A stretch of DNA of 64,000 nt from Janthinobacterium rivuli (GTDB lineage: Bacteria; Pseudomonadota; Gammaproteobacteria; Burkholderiales; Burkholderiaceae_D), in contig NZ_CP121464.1 of the NCBI RefSeq assembly GCF_029690045.1, positions 2,046,001 through 2,110,000 of the forward strand, written 5' to 3'. Shown here one piece after another: positions 56,969 to 64,000 of the stretch. The position numbers and the translations under genes are program-made. The notes beneath the pieces were generated by a model that saw only the letters and a program-made list of their open reading frames with translations, did not search any database and was not told the DNA's origin. How positions within the stretch are numbered: position 1 is the first letter of the stretch; each line of letters begins with the position of its first letter.

Positions 56969-57999
56969 GTCACCTCCATTACCGACTCGATAAAGATGCG
57001 CGCCTGTTCCGCGTTGATCGCGTTGCCGTAGGCGCGCAGGCGTCCCACTCGGGCGGTAGCCCCATCAGCCAGCGGGAATGTGCCGGGTTCAACTGGCCGC
57101 CACTTGCCATCCCTGCAATGCAGCCAGTCAGCATCTCTCCATATGCCGTTAGTCGGGCCGCGCAGTTGCTCGTCAATGGCACCATCTCTGTCAGATAGCC
57201 ACTCGTCCGATTGGTCGCTGCGCGGCTGGGCCGAAGTCCCTTCCTGTCGATCACGTCCAGCGTGTTGGGCGTTGGCCAGCCCGAAAACAGTGCCGCATGA
57301 TTGAGCGTTATGTTGTGCGTGGTGAAGCTCTGGCTTGGCGTGCGCACCGAGTCCGTGCGGGTTGGCGTCGGCCAGCCGCACAAGTACGCTTGCCTGGGTA
57401 ACTGATCCACCCGATCCTTTCCATCCCGTTGCGCCACCATTCCCGGTGTGTCCTTCCAGTCCCGCGCCGCTGGCGTTACCCAGCCAGTAGATGCGGTCCC
57501 GGATATGCGGAGCACCGACGCTCGCAGACGGGAACGCAAGCGCCCCGAAGGCATAGCCCAAGGCTTCCATGTCAGTTTGTACAAGGTCGAGCCAAGTATC
57601 TGCGTCCTTGCTCGCAACTTGCTCTCCAAGGATGACTGGAGGCCGGAGCTTCTTCCGGCGACACCCGTCAGCGTGTTCGCGGATAAGGTGGTGGAATGCT
57701 GGCCACAGGTGCCGCTCGTCAGCGAACCCAGCGCCGCCGCCTGCCGAGCTGAAAGGCTGGCACGGGCACGAGCCTGTCCAGACTCGTCGCGAATCGTTCC
57801 ATCCTGCGCGACGAAGAGCATAGGACCAAACTCCAACGCCAGCGAAAAAGTGGCATTGCGTGTAGTCGACGAGCTCGTCGGGACAAATATCTTCGATCGA
57901 TCGTTCATCCACAATTCCCGGCGCTATGTGGCCGGCCTTTATCAGGTTGCGCAGCCATGCGGCTGCGTATGGGTCAATTTCATTGTAAAAAGCACTCAC
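56965..57999 (-). CDS. C5-cytosine DNA methyltransferase (Dcm-like), phage type
   Basis: A 344-residue methyltransferase. Motif I is [19 protein letters not shown], motif IV is [11 protein letters not shown] with the catalytic cysteine, motif VI is [14 protein letters not shown], motif VIII is RDRIYWLG, and motif X is [14 protein letters not shown]. The target-recognition part between VIII and X has three WLGNA/RLADA/GLANA-type repeats. The GTG at 57999 is chosen: it has AAGG 10 nt upstream and follows the previous gene's stop by 10 nt; the frame is open further up. It may shield the element from host restriction. A second long frame overprints it (see 56979-57914). Confidence 0.9.
   Translation of the reverse strand: MSAFYNEIDPYAAAWLRNLIKAGHIAPGIVDERSIEDICPDELVDYTQCHFFAGVGVWSYALRRAGWNDSRRVWTGSCPCQPFSSAGGGAGFADERHLWPAFHHLIREHADGCRRKKLRPPVILGEQVASKDADTWLDLVQTDMEALGYAFGALAFPSASVGAPHIRDRIYWLGNASGAGLEGHTGNGGATGWKGSGGSVTQASVLVRLADANPHGLGAHAKPELHHAQHNAQSCGTVFGLANAQHAGRDRQEGTSAQPRSDQSDEWLSDRDGAIDEQLRGPTNGIWRDADWLHCRDGKWRPVEPGTFPLADGATARVGRLRAYGNAINAEQARIFIESVMEVT
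56979..57914 (-). other. Overprinted 311-codon frame within the methyltransferase gene (+1 frame)
   Basis: An ATG-initiated 311-codon frame lies wholly inside the methyltransferase gene, shifted +1 on the same strand. It is rich in Ser, Thr, Arg and Ala, as expected of an out-of-frame read, but has segments I recall from many annotated phage proteins: [26 protein letters not shown] and GWPTPN repeats, and [20 protein letters not shown] near the end. Either it is a true second product or a recurring shadow of the conserved methyltransferase. No clear ribosome-binding site was judged decisive. Confidence 0.4.
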
Positions 58000-58009
58000 C
58001 GGGACAGCC

Positions 58010-58249
58010 TTAACTTGCGAGTGCCGCGCACGGCGCAGCGGCGCCTGCAGACTGCAGCGCGGCAAGGGGGACAGCGCGGAACATGCCCGGCCACTGGTGG
58101 TCCAGCTCCACCCAGGCGTGCAGCTCGCCATTGCCCACGTCACGGCGCAGGTCGTTGACGGTGCCGGCTTGGTAGCCTTCGTCGGTATCGAATGTCACGC
58201 GGTCGCCCAGGGCGATTTGCCGCGTTGAATTGGTCAGGGTGTTCAGCAT
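58010..58249 (-). CDS. Hypothetical prophage protein, SH3-like
   Basis: A 79-residue protein. The core IALGDRVTFDTDEGYQAGTV plus HAWVELDHQWPGMFRAVPL looks like a small SH3/KOW-type barrel. The ATG at 58249 has AAAGGAGCACC upstream and overlaps the end of the 50-residue gene; the frame is open 12 codons earlier. It is followed 10 nt later by the methyltransferase. Function unknown. Confidence 0.75.
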   Translation of the reverse strand: MLNTLTNSTRQIALGDRVTFDTDEGYQAGTVNDLRRDVGNGELHAWVELDHQWPGMFRAVPLAALQSAGAAAPCAALAS

Positions 58250-58395
58250 TGCGGTGCTCCTTTCAGTTTGGCGGTAACGCCGCACACGCCGTAGCGGTCG
58301 ATGGCGGCGTCGATCACGTCACCGCTGGATGCGGCAACCTCAAAAAATTCAAAGCGTTCGGTTTGGGTGCGAACGATCACGGCATAGGTGCTCAT
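58243..58395 (-). CDS. Hypothetical small prophage protein, 50 aa
   Basis: A 50-residue protein, MSTYAVIVRTQTERFEFFEV then ASSGDVIDAAIDRYG. Its ATG overlaps the replication endonuclease stop (ATGA) and its end overlaps the next gene's start by 7 nt, a chain typical of phage operons. There is no known domain. It is easily missed because of its length. Confidence 0.7.
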   Translation of the reverse strand: MSTYAVIVRTQTERFEFFEVAASSGDVIDAAIDRYGVCGVTAKLKGAPQC

Positions 58396-60230
58396 GTGCC
58401 ATTTCCTTCATGGGGTGGGGTGTCGGGGACGATCAGCCGGGGATACGGGCAGGCGTTAACGGCCGCCCAAGCTGCAATCACGGCTGTTTTTGCCTCGTCG
58501 GGTAGGTCAGGCACGGGCGCCGCCGACGGCGTGGCCGGGGCAGGGCGGTCGGGGTGCGTACAGTTATTTACACGAGTCCGAGGAACGGCAACCCCAACAG
58601 CCACCCCGCGCCCGCCTGTGGCCTGTACCGGCGTCCACGTATGGCGCACGGACTTGAAGACCACCCCAATCAGATCGCTGCAGCGCACGCCGTAGGGCGT
58701 GGTGCGCAGCGTTTCGCCATAGCGGCCGATGACGGTTTTTTCATCCTTCGCCAGCGTGACGACCAGTTCCTTGCGCGGCACCAGGGCGCCGCCTTGGGCG
58801 CGCAGGTACTCGGCCCAGCAGGCGCGCTTCTCGCAGTCGATCTTTTGCACGGCGTCCCAGGCGCGGCGCATGGCGGCCGGGGCTTCGTTGAGCATGCTTT
58901 CCTCGATGCGGCGCAGTTCACGCCACACGGTGACGGGCGCGCCGCCCCATTGCTGGAATTGACGGATGCCCCAGCACGCGGCCCAGGACTCGACGCGCGC
59001 CGATGGCGTCAGCTCGACATCGCCTTCGGTGTCGGCCGTGACGACATAGCCTTCTTTCGTCTTGTGGTCGGCCACGCCGTCGATGTTCTTGGCCACGTAC
59101 TTGGCGATGTAGCCGGCGGCGCTGCCCTTGGCCCAGTCGATGCGTTTGACGTCCAGGCGGCGCGCGAAGGCACCCGGTTCGCCACGATCCACGCGCCAGG
59201 CGTAGCGCTTCATGATGCGGATGGCGCGGCCGGCCACGTCCTGCAGGTGGGCCGTCTTGTATTTCGCGGTGGGCCGCACGAACAGCAGCAGATGCCAATG
59301 TGGACAGCCATCGTGATGCGGCTCGGCGATGCGAAAGCCGTACAGGCCGATACCACGGCGCGCGAGTGCGGAGCGGCACAGCGATGTCATCTTGCCCAGG
59401 TAGGCGTTGGCCTCGCGCGGCGTGGAGCCGTCGAATTTGTCGTTTGCCTTGCCGCTGTGCTGCATGGCGTGGAAGCGCGATGGGCACGTCCAGGTGATGA
59501 AAATACCCTGGTCGCCGCACTCGCGGGCGATCTGCTCAAAGCCGTTGATGCGCAGCATCAGTTCGCCGCGCCGGATGGCCTTGTTCGCGGTGGTCTTCTC
59601 GGCCAGCTCGGCGATGCTGAATTGCTGGCCGTTCTCGTTTTGCACAAGAGTAGCGGCCAGCGCTGCCGCGTTGCGGCGGTTTTGCGCCAGGCGCGACAGC
59701 ACGGCATCGTTGCTGGCGTAGGGTTCGCCGCGATAGTTCACATAGCCCAGGCGGATATTGCCGGCTTCGAAGGCGCGCTTGACGCGCTTGCGCAACTGCC
59801 GGCGCCACCAGTGCGCATCCACCAAGCGGGCGATGGTGTCGGTCAGCGCGTCGAACTCGGGCAGCTCGATGCCATACGAGGCGCATTCGTCTTCCATGAT
59901 CTGCAGGGCGTGCGTGTCGGATACTGCCATCCACAGCATTTTGGTGACGCCGGCCGCCGCGCGCTCGGCGGTGGCCACGATGTCGGCGTCGCTTTGCGAC
60001 AGGTCGACGCCGGCCGGCACGTACTGTTCGGCGAACTCGCGCACAAAGCTGGTGGCGACGGATTCATAGACTTTGTACCAGGACGACCAGGCCATTTTTG
60101 CCATTGCGGCCGTGATGACGCGGTTGCGCCACTTGAACGGGATACGGGCCAGCTCGGGTGCGAATTGCGCGGATCGTAAAAAGGCTTCGTGACGCTGGGC
60201 GTCAGGCAGCAGGATTTGTTTAGATTGCAT
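58392..60230 (-). CDS. Phage replication initiation endonuclease (P2 gpA-like, HUH)
   Basis: A 612-residue rolling-circle replication protein of the P2 gpA family. The HUH metal site is in HHDGCPHWHLLLFV (about residues 305-318). The nucleophilic tyrosine region is SAAGYIAKYVAKNIDG, with two Tyr four residues apart (Y-x-x-x-Y). It nicks the phage origin and joins the 5' end. Length is typical. It is preceded by the 117-residue gene, which overlaps it by 11 nt. Confidence 0.93.
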   Translation of the reverse strand: MQSKQILLPDAQRHEAFLRSAQFAPELARIPFKWRNRVITAAMAKMAWSSWYKVYESVATSFVREFAEQYVPAGVDLSQSDADIVATAERAAAGVTKMLWMAVSDTHALQIMEDECASYGIELPEFDALTDTIARLVDAHWWRRQLRKRVKRAFEAGNIRLGYVNYRGEPYASNDAVLSRLAQNRRNAAALAATLVQNENGQQFSIAELAEKTTANKAIRRGELMLRINGFEQIARECGDQGIFITWTCPSRFHAMQHSGKANDKFDGSTPREANAYLGKMTSLCRSALARRGIGLYGFRIAEPHHDGCPHWHLLLFVRPTAKYKTAHLQDVAGRAIRIMKRYAWRVDRGEPGAFARRLDVKRIDWAKGSAAGYIAKYVAKNIDGVADHKTKEGYVVTADTEGDVELTPSARVESWAACWGIRQFQQWGGAPVTVWRELRRIEESMLNEAPAAMRRAWDAVQKIDCEKRACWAEYLRAQGGALVPRKELVVTLAKDEKTVIGRYGETLRTTPYGVRCSDLIGVVFKSVRHTWTPVQATGGRGVAVGVAVPRTRVNNCTHPDRPAPATPSAAPVPDLPDEAKTAVIAAWAAVNACPYPRLIVPDTPPHEGNGT

Positions 60231-60573
60231 TCAACAGTCTTTCGTACACACGGATAGCGGCAGAGGTGGCGGCGCGCAGCGCGATGCGCTCTTCCTCGGT
60301 AAATGAATGGATGGGCGATTCCCAGCGGTCGGCGTCCATGCCGGCGGCGATCAGCACGGAACGGCGCGCGCCACGCGGCGACAATCCCCACGCCTGGGCC
60401 ATGAAGGGCGCCAGGTTGCGCGGCTTGATGCTGCGCAGCTGGGCCTTGGCTTCGGCGATGGCAGCCAGTGCATGCCCGGCGCCTGGTGGCGTCGGCATGT
60501 CCTTGTCGCGCGCGGCCAGAATCTCGGCGGCAGGCTGGAAGGACAGGTGATTGTCGATAAGGGACGCCGGCAT
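60220..60573 (-). CDS. Hypothetical prophage protein, 117 aa
   Basis: A 117-residue helical protein directly upstream of the replication endonuclease, overlapping it by 11 nt. Segments such as LRSIKPRNLAPFMAQAWGLS and SFTEEERIALRAATSAAIRV recall small proteins found next to phage replication genes. No domain is recognised. The overlap supports a real coupled gene. Confidence 0.75.
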   Translation of the reverse strand: MPASLIDNHLSFQPAAEILAARDKDMPTPPGAGHALAAIAEAKAQLRSIKPRNLAPFMAQAWGLSPRGARRSVLIAAGMDADRWESPIHSFTEEERIALRAATSAAIRVYERLLNAI

Positions 60574-60576
60574 GGT

Positions 60577-60675
60577 TCAGTCCTTGATGGCGCCAATGGC
60601 CCGCAGTACGCTGGGGGTGATGAGGATCAAGATCGACAGCAGCCAGATGCCGCAGGTTTTGGCCAGGCGCAGCAT
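60577..60675 (-). CDS. Small hydrophobic prophage protein, 32 aa
   Basis: A 32-residue frame with a hydrophobic core (CGIWLLSILILITPSVLRAIG), so a single-pass membrane peptide. Its ATG overlaps the preceding gene's stop (ATGA) and its stop is 3 nt before the next start. Position in an overlapping chain argues for translation; small size limits confidence. Confidence 0.55.
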   Translation of the reverse strand: MLRLAKTCGIWLLSILILITPSVLRAIGAIKD

Positions 60676-61076
60676 CAGCGTGCCCCAGCCTTGAGAAAAT
60701 GCTCGGCCCAGTACGGGAGCGTATGCGATGCGCCGCAGCAGTGCCGGGAACCCGCTTCAGTGGCGAAAATGTAGTTCACCTCGATGGGCAGCTTGCCGAC
60801 CAGGGCGCGTTGCTTGGCTGGCGCGAAAAAGCCGTCACGTTCCAGTGCCTGCCCATCGCTGACGATGAAGGTCAAATTGGCAGCGCCGTAGGCGTGATAG
60901 GTCTTGGCGATCTCATGGATGTGGGCGGTCAGCGCCGCGATGCCGATGCCCGCGCCAGCTCGCAGCAGAAAACACGTTGGCGCCACGGGGACAATACAAT
61001 TTTGCAAGGTCGGGCGGGTCGTGCTTGATACCATGGATTGGTCGGCATGACTGGCGGCGTGCAGCGTGTTTTCCAT
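60675..61076 (-). CDS. Hypothetical prophage protein, 133 aa
   Basis: A 133-residue protein with PVAPTCFLLRAGAGIGIAAL in the middle, YHAYGAANLTFIVSDGQALE after it, and ATEAGSRHCCGASHTLPYW near the end. No domain is recognised. It is the upstream partner of the 32-residue membrane peptide, with ATGA coupling. Confidence 0.65.
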   Translation of the reverse strand: MENTLHAASHADQSMVSSTTRPTLQNCIVPVAPTCFLLRAGAGIGIAALTAHIHEIAKTYHAYGAANLTFIVSDGQALERDGFFAPAKQRALVGKLPIEVNYIFATEAGSRHCCGASHTLPYWAEHFLKAGAR

Positions 61077-61196
61077 CGGTTTTCCTTATTTCAGGTTGAA
61101 CGAATCCCGCACGCTCAAAAGGGAGCGCTGCAGGGCACAGCAAAAGAGGGGAGTTACAGCGGCCGGGCTACGGTGGCGCGAGGATCGGGATAGTCA

Positions 61197-61460
61197 TCAG
61201 CAGCCCGCAGTCAGGTCCAGGGCCAGCTGGCTGGTGGCTGCCGCGCGCGCATGTTGGGACATCGGGATGCGGATATCCGGCTTGGGCATGGCGGACAGCG
61301 AGAGGGTGCGCAGGACTTCCAGGCCAGCCACGAAGGAGTGCCCGCAGTCGGGGTTCTGGCACATGTAGGTGATTTCCTTGAACATGGCGGACATCATGCG
61401 GCTCTTGACGGCGCGGACGGTGTATTCGCAATGCGGGCAGGGCAGGCCGATGACTCTCAT
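61197..61460 (-). CDS. Ogr/Delta-like zinc-finger transcriptional activator
   Basis: An 87-residue protein of the P2 Ogr / P4 Delta family. The zinc finger is LPCPHCEYTVRAVKSRMMS followed by MCQNPDCGHSFVAGLEV. These proteins turn on late (capsid and tail) genes by contacting RNA polymerase. The ATG at 61460 lies in a 4-nt overlap with the 62-residue gene before it. Its place in the early operon is seen in several beta-proteobacterial P2-like phages. Confidence 0.88.
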   Translation of the reverse strand: MRVIGLPCPHCEYTVRAVKSRMMSAMFKEITYMCQNPDCGHSFVAGLEVLRTLSLSAMPKPDIRIPMSQHARAAATSQLALDLTAGC

Positions 61461-61645
61461 TTCAGCTTTCTTTCCACTTGGTACAGGGCGCGACCGCGAC
61501 CTGTCATGTTTTTCGACTGTATGCGTAAGCGCGACTTGACGAGCCATTCGGCCGCTTGCTCGATACTTGCCAGCCCCTGGCGTTGACGCACGAGTTCCAG
61601 CACCGCGCGCTCTTCGTCATTGAGGTTAATTTGATGGTCTGGCAT
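61457..61645 (-). CDS. Hypothetical small prophage protein, 62 aa
   Basis: A 62-residue charged, helical protein (LNDEERAVLELVRQRQGLAS then EQAAEWLVKSRLRIQS) ending in a basic stretch. It overlaps the Ogr-like gene start (ATGA). It could be a small DNA-binding or regulatory protein. Not recognised as a family. Confidence 0.7.
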   Translation of the reverse strand: MPDHQINLNDEERAVLELVRQRQGLASIEQAAEWLVKSRLRIQSKNMTGRGRALYQVERKLK

Positions 61646-61682
61646 TTTCTGTAACTTTAGAGTTGCTCAAAAGTGACTCGGT

Positions 61683-61886
61683 TTAAACACTACGACGCTG
61701 TACGCTGTCGATAGTGGCGTCATCCAAGGCAATCACGGCCAGGGCTTCACGCATCACGATCTGGCGCACCAGCACCGCAAGCTCTTCGCCCTGGTAGTTG
61801 GCGATCGAGGAAACGAGCTGGTGCTCATAGTCGTCGAGACGCAGCATGACGCGGTGGCTGCGGATACGTTTTGCATCGGGGTACAT
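61683..61886 (-). CDS. Ribbon-helix-helix-like small protein
   Basis: A 67-residue protein. The stretch SHRVMLRLDDYEHQLVSSIA then EELAVLVRQIVMREALAVI fits a ribbon-helix-helix (Arc/MetJ-type) DNA-binding fold, with a basic N-terminus. It lies between the other RHH-like gene and the 62-residue gene. It probably regulates the early operon. Confidence 0.7.
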   Translation of the reverse strand: MYPDAKRIRSHRVMLRLDDYEHQLVSSIANYQGEELAVLVRQIVMREALAVIALDDATIDSVQRRSV

Positions 61887-61896
61887 GACGTTGTCC

Positions 61897-62100
61897 TTAG
61901 TGGGTAGTTTTGGATGCGAGTTCGCGCTTGTAGTCTGCGAGGCCGCGCAAGATCAGGAGGCGAAGGAGCCATGCGCGTGATCGCTGTTGAGCTGCGGCAA
62001 GAGTTTCGATTTCCTTTACCTCGTCAGGAGCCAAACGAACGCCAAGCGGCTGGGAGGTGACGCCTTTGGTAATGCGTCCGACTTTTGACAAGTTTTTCAT
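61897..62100 (-). CDS. Ribbon-helix-helix-like small protein, first gene of the early operon
   Basis: A 67-residue basic protein, with QPLGVRLAPDEVKEIETLAA then QQRSRAWLLRLLILRGLADY, an Arc-like ribbon-helix-helix pattern. It is the first leftward gene, divergent from the repressor at 62183, and so sits where Cox/Cro-like regulators sit in P2-like phages. It may counter the repressor. Confidence 0.75.
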   Translation of the reverse strand: MKNLSKVGRITKGVTSQPLGVRLAPDEVKEIETLAAAQQRSRAWLLRLLILRGLADYKRELASKTTH

Positions 62101-62141
62101 AATGTTATGATGTGTAATCGCTACGGTATGGCGTAACTATA

Positions 62142-62157
62142 GCTCTCAAATGAGAGC
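62142..62157. promoter_or_regulatory. Putative repressor operator
   Basis: GCTCTCA-AA-TGAGAGC, a perfect 7-bp inverted repeat, is midway between the divergent early operon and the repressor gene. A weaker GAGCAC-AAAT-GAGATC sequence follows at about 62174-62189 over the repressor start. A CI-type repressor could bind both. Confidence 0.65.
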
Positions 62158-62182
62158 ATTGTAAAGAAAAATTTGAGCACAA

Positions 62183-62644
62183 ATGAGATCAATTGGTGAA
62201 ATACTAAAAGAGGAACGCCAACGGCTGGGCATGAATCAGGATGATTTTGCTGCAGTGGGTGGACTAAAGCGGCGTGCCCAGACGCTCTATGAACAGAACG
62301 AGCGGGCGCCAGACGCTCTTTACTTGCGGGCGCTGGCAGCAATAGGGGTTGATGTAAATTACATACTGACAGGCGAAAAGATGCTTTCCGCTCTGACCTT
62401 GGAAGAAAAAGAATTGCTTACGGGCTATCGTGGTTTGGATAGTCGTGGAAAAGCGGGAGTGTTGGGGATGATTGGCGGAATGGCCTCAGCCCAGAGCGGG
62501 GCGGCGCCGAGTGGGAGCGTTTCGAACGAGCCGTCGAAGTACGCAATCAATCCTGTGTTCCACGGTGATGTTGGGCAGACGATTTACGGAGATGTGACAT
62601 CTCCGAATACAGTCAATATGCCAAAGAAAGACAAAAAGAAGTAA
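62183..62644 (+). CDS. Helix-turn-helix prophage repressor
   Basis: A 153-residue regulator. The N-terminal XRE domain (about residues 5-65) has LKEERQRLGMNQDDFAAVGG and YLRALAAIGVDVNYILTGE. The rest is not a LexA-type protease domain, so it is a short P2 C- or BldD-like repressor without self-cleavage. The C-terminal tail has PVFHGDVGQTIYGDVTSPNT before NMPKKDKKK; this GDVGQ motif recurs in the third gene of the cassette. The stop is 3 nt before the secreted-protein gene, so it is cotranscribed in the lysogen. Confidence 0.85.
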   Translation: MRSIGEILKEERQRLGMNQDDFAAVGGLKRRAQTLYEQNERAPDALYLRALAAIGVDVNYILTGEKMLSALTLEEKELLTGYRGLDSRGKAGVLGMIGGMASAQSGAAPSGSVSNEPSKYAINPVFHGDVGQTIYGDVTSPNTVNMPKKDKKK

Positions 62645-62647
62645 CTT

Positions 62648-63466
62648 ATGAGATTGTGGTTTCAATGCTTTTTTTCCCTGGCGCTGCTCAGCCCTGCATC
62701 AATCGTTCTCGCTGATGTTGCTACCTGCAACAGATCAAAATGCGAAGGGGGAACGGCACTTGTCTATTCACCAGCTGATGAACCTGCAATAGCATGTGAC
62801 GATCTCAATGTGTGCTCATACGTCAGCTTTTATTTGCTTGTCGATTCTATGGTCAAGGCTGGCGAAGCAAACGAGAACGACCCACAGGATATGCTGGTAC
62901 TGGAGCGAAAAATGCAGCGAGCAGGGCTTGCAAGCTTTCAAGATGCTGCAAATAGCTATCGTTGGGCAACGCATCGGCAGCGAGTGAAAATCAGTACCAT
63001 GAATTTTAAGGAGGAATTGGCATATGTAGAGCCAATTCAAGGCGGAAACGGGTATTGGATCGGCTTTGAAAGCTTGACCCCCGTTGCGCGGACCGCCAAA
63101 GACTATCCTTTTTCTGGAAAAGTGACACCGGGATCCGTAATTGTGGCATCGCTAGTCAATGCGGGCACTGGAGTTTACGGAGTTAGGTCCATAGAACGCG
63201 AAATTAATGCAGTACTACCGCAAAGTTTCGACGAACGTATATCGTTTTCGCTCGACGGACATACGTCAGGAGGCGGACAAATTTTTATTTGTTCCTCCAA
63301 GAAATTTTGCGACTCGATCCACGGCTATTTTACATTGCTGACTTCTTTAGCCGGCCCATACTTATTTCGATCAAAGGATGGAAAGATCGTTGCTCAACTT
63401 AATAGCAGTTTGCCACCTGAAGCGGCCCTTTTTTTTGAGTCTGCGATGTTGCGAATTGGGCAATAA
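62648..63466 (+). CDS. Hypothetical secreted Cys-rich protein
   Basis: A 272-residue protein. A signal peptide (MRLWFQCFFSLALLSPASIV, cleavage near LADVA) sends it to the periplasm. The mature part has six cysteines in three pairs (TCNRSKC; ACDDLNVC; FICSSKKFC), likely disulfides. No domain is recognised. It starts 3 nt after the repressor stop and is AT-richer than the phage replication genes, suggesting a cargo gene (moron) such as superinfection exclusion; that role is inference. Confidence 0.75.
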   Translation: MRLWFQCFFSLALLSPASIVLADVATCNRSKCEGGTALVYSPADEPAIACDDLNVCSYVSFYLLVDSMVKAGEANENDPQDMLVLERKMQRAGLASFQDAANSYRWATHRQRVKISTMNFKEELAYVEPIQGGNGYWIGFESLTPVARTAKDYPFSGKVTPGSVIVASLVNAGTGVYGVRSIEREINAVLPQSFDERISFSLDGHTSGGGQIFICSSKKFCDSIHGYFTLLTSLAGPYLFRSKDGKIVAQLNSSLPPEAALFFESAMLRIGQ

Positions 63467-63496
63467 ATTAAATGGTGAATTAAGGATGTAGTTTGA

Positions 63497-64000
63497 ATGT
63501 CAAGTAAGAACGAATTTTCTGGTGATGTAGGTCAGGCTATTTTTGGTAATTTGAATGAATCGCCAAGGTTGAGCAACGTAGTGACGCTTCATGTGGGCGA
63601 GAAGGAAAAGCCCGCCAATCTGATTACCCCGTATCAGCGTACAAGCATCAAGTTGCTTGTAGATGAGCTTGCCATGTTAAGTGGCGACGAAGACATGAAG
63701 ATTTATCGGGGACTCATCACCGATTATGGACTGCATCGATTTAAGGAATTGCCGCGAAGCAAATACCGAGAAGTCAAAGCGACTTTAGAGCAGCGGATTG
63801 ATCAGGCAAGTAACCCGCCAGCAGCACCATCGGTTGCACCCCCAAGTGCCAAAAATGCCCCGGAGGCACCCCATCATCCCTACACTTTGTTACCTTGCCT
63901 GGCGTGCGTCGAAAAGTCTTTAAGTTTTTCACGTCTACAGCTCACGGCACGCATTCAACTTGGCGCATTGATTACGTGCTTGGCGGTTTGTGGTTGGTTA
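63497..64000 (+). CDS. Hypothetical membrane-ended protein, partial (third gene of the cassette)
   Basis: 168 codons are open to the right edge. The N-terminus SGDVGQAIFGNL nearly repeats the repressor tail motif. A middle domain LVDELAMLSGDEDMKIYRG then RFKELPRSKYREVKATLEQR resembles the ORF6C-type helical domain of some phage antirepressors (weak). A Pro/Ala linker (about 95-120) leads to CLAC and a hydrophobic stretch ALITCLAVCGWL at the edge, a probable membrane segment. It starts 30 nt after the secreted protein and is likely in the same transcript. Confidence 0.6.
   Translation, partial: MSSKNEFSGDVGQAIFGNLNESPRLSNVVTLHVGEKEKPANLITPYQRTSIKLLVDELAMLSGDEDMKIYRGLITDYGLHRFKELPRSKYREVKATLEQRIDQASNPPAAPSVAPPSAKNAPEAPHHPYTLLPCLACVEKSLSFSRLQLTARIQLGALITCLAVCGWL

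Larger units (their letters stand above)
55206..64000. mobile_element. P2-like prophage or related element, left part
   Basis: From the tRNA-Ser end to the window edge the genes are those of a temperate phage early region: tyrosine integrase, AlpA-like regulator, C5-cytosine methyltransferase, gpA-type replication endonuclease, Ogr/Delta zinc finger, two ribbon-helix-helix-like proteins and a divergent repressor. No capsid, tail or lysis genes appear before the edge, so phage versus satellite cannot be settled. GC is near the host level in the leftward operon and lower to the right of 62.1 kb. Confidence 0.9.

Noticed and set aside
60913..61143. 76-codon frame over the start of the 133-residue prophage gene
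   Set aside because: It overlaps a better-supported coupled gene, has no ribosome-binding site and is Arg/Pro-rich like other shadows.
1..64000. CRISPR array
   Set aside because: No set of short, evenly spaced direct repeats was seen; the only multi-copy units are tRNA-Lys and the GGGGTCAGACCC palindromes.

Overview
The window is bacterial chromosome from a high-GC betaproteobacterium. It most likely comes from the Oxalobacteraceae (a Janthinobacterium, Duganella or Massilia type), judging by the gene order ybgC-tolQRAB-pal-cpoB, glyA-nrdR, pilVWXY1E, ribD-ribE-ribB-ribH-nusB and ffs-dnaX-ybaB-recR. No search was run, so the genus is an inference.

Layout. 1-4.5 kb: a partial cystine transporter, small housekeeping genes, an AraC regulator and an AT-rich GIY-YIG nuclease-like gene. 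4.6-11.0 kb: a 6-kb accessory block with a tandem tRNA-Lys pair at each end (MarR plus efflux pump, an old-yellow-enzyme with an ArsR-type regulator, an acyltransferase, the BrnT/BrnA toxin-antitoxin pair and an antitoxin remnant). 11.1-16.5 kb: the Tol-Pal envelope operon, read leftward. 16.8-18.9 kb: a ZTP riboswitch in front of glyA, then nrdR. 19.0-26.3 kb: minor type IV pilins and the PilY1 adhesin. 26.3-32.6 kb: riboflavin synthesis and nusB, interrupted by an uncharacterised glutamine-rich coiled-coil gene and an osmC-like gene. 32.7-40.6 kb: a lytic transglycosylase, ubiD, the SRP RNA, dnaX-ybaB-recR and a CoA transferase. 40.7-55.0 kb: a signalling region with a hybrid histidine kinase plus REC-PAS-GGDEF-EAL protein, cstA-ybdD divergent from a cache-type two-component system, and an HDOD protein coupled to a PAS-GGDEF-EAL protein.

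55.1 kb to the right edge: the left part of a P2-like prophage or related element inserted at tRNA-Ser(UGA). A rightward integrase faces a leftward early operon of overlapping small genes. These include two ribbon-helix-helix-like proteins, an Ogr/Delta zinc finger, a gpA-type HUH replication endonuclease, a C5-cytosine methyltransferase and an AlpA-like regulator. A divergent repressor heads an AT-richer rightward cassette (repressor, secreted Cys-rich protein, membrane-ended protein) that would be expressed in the lysogen. No capsid or tail genes lie in the window.

The two most novel-looking items are in this element. One is a 311-codon frame that overprints the methyltransferase gene and reads like a recurring phage protein. 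The other is the repressor-linked cassette, in which the repressor tail and the third protein share a GDVGQ-x-I-x-G motif. The rest of the chromosome looks like ordinary core genome with a few instructive oddities: a RibBA-like protein whose GTP cyclohydrolase II half has lost its zinc cysteines, and GGGGTCAGACCC palindromes placed just after gene ends.
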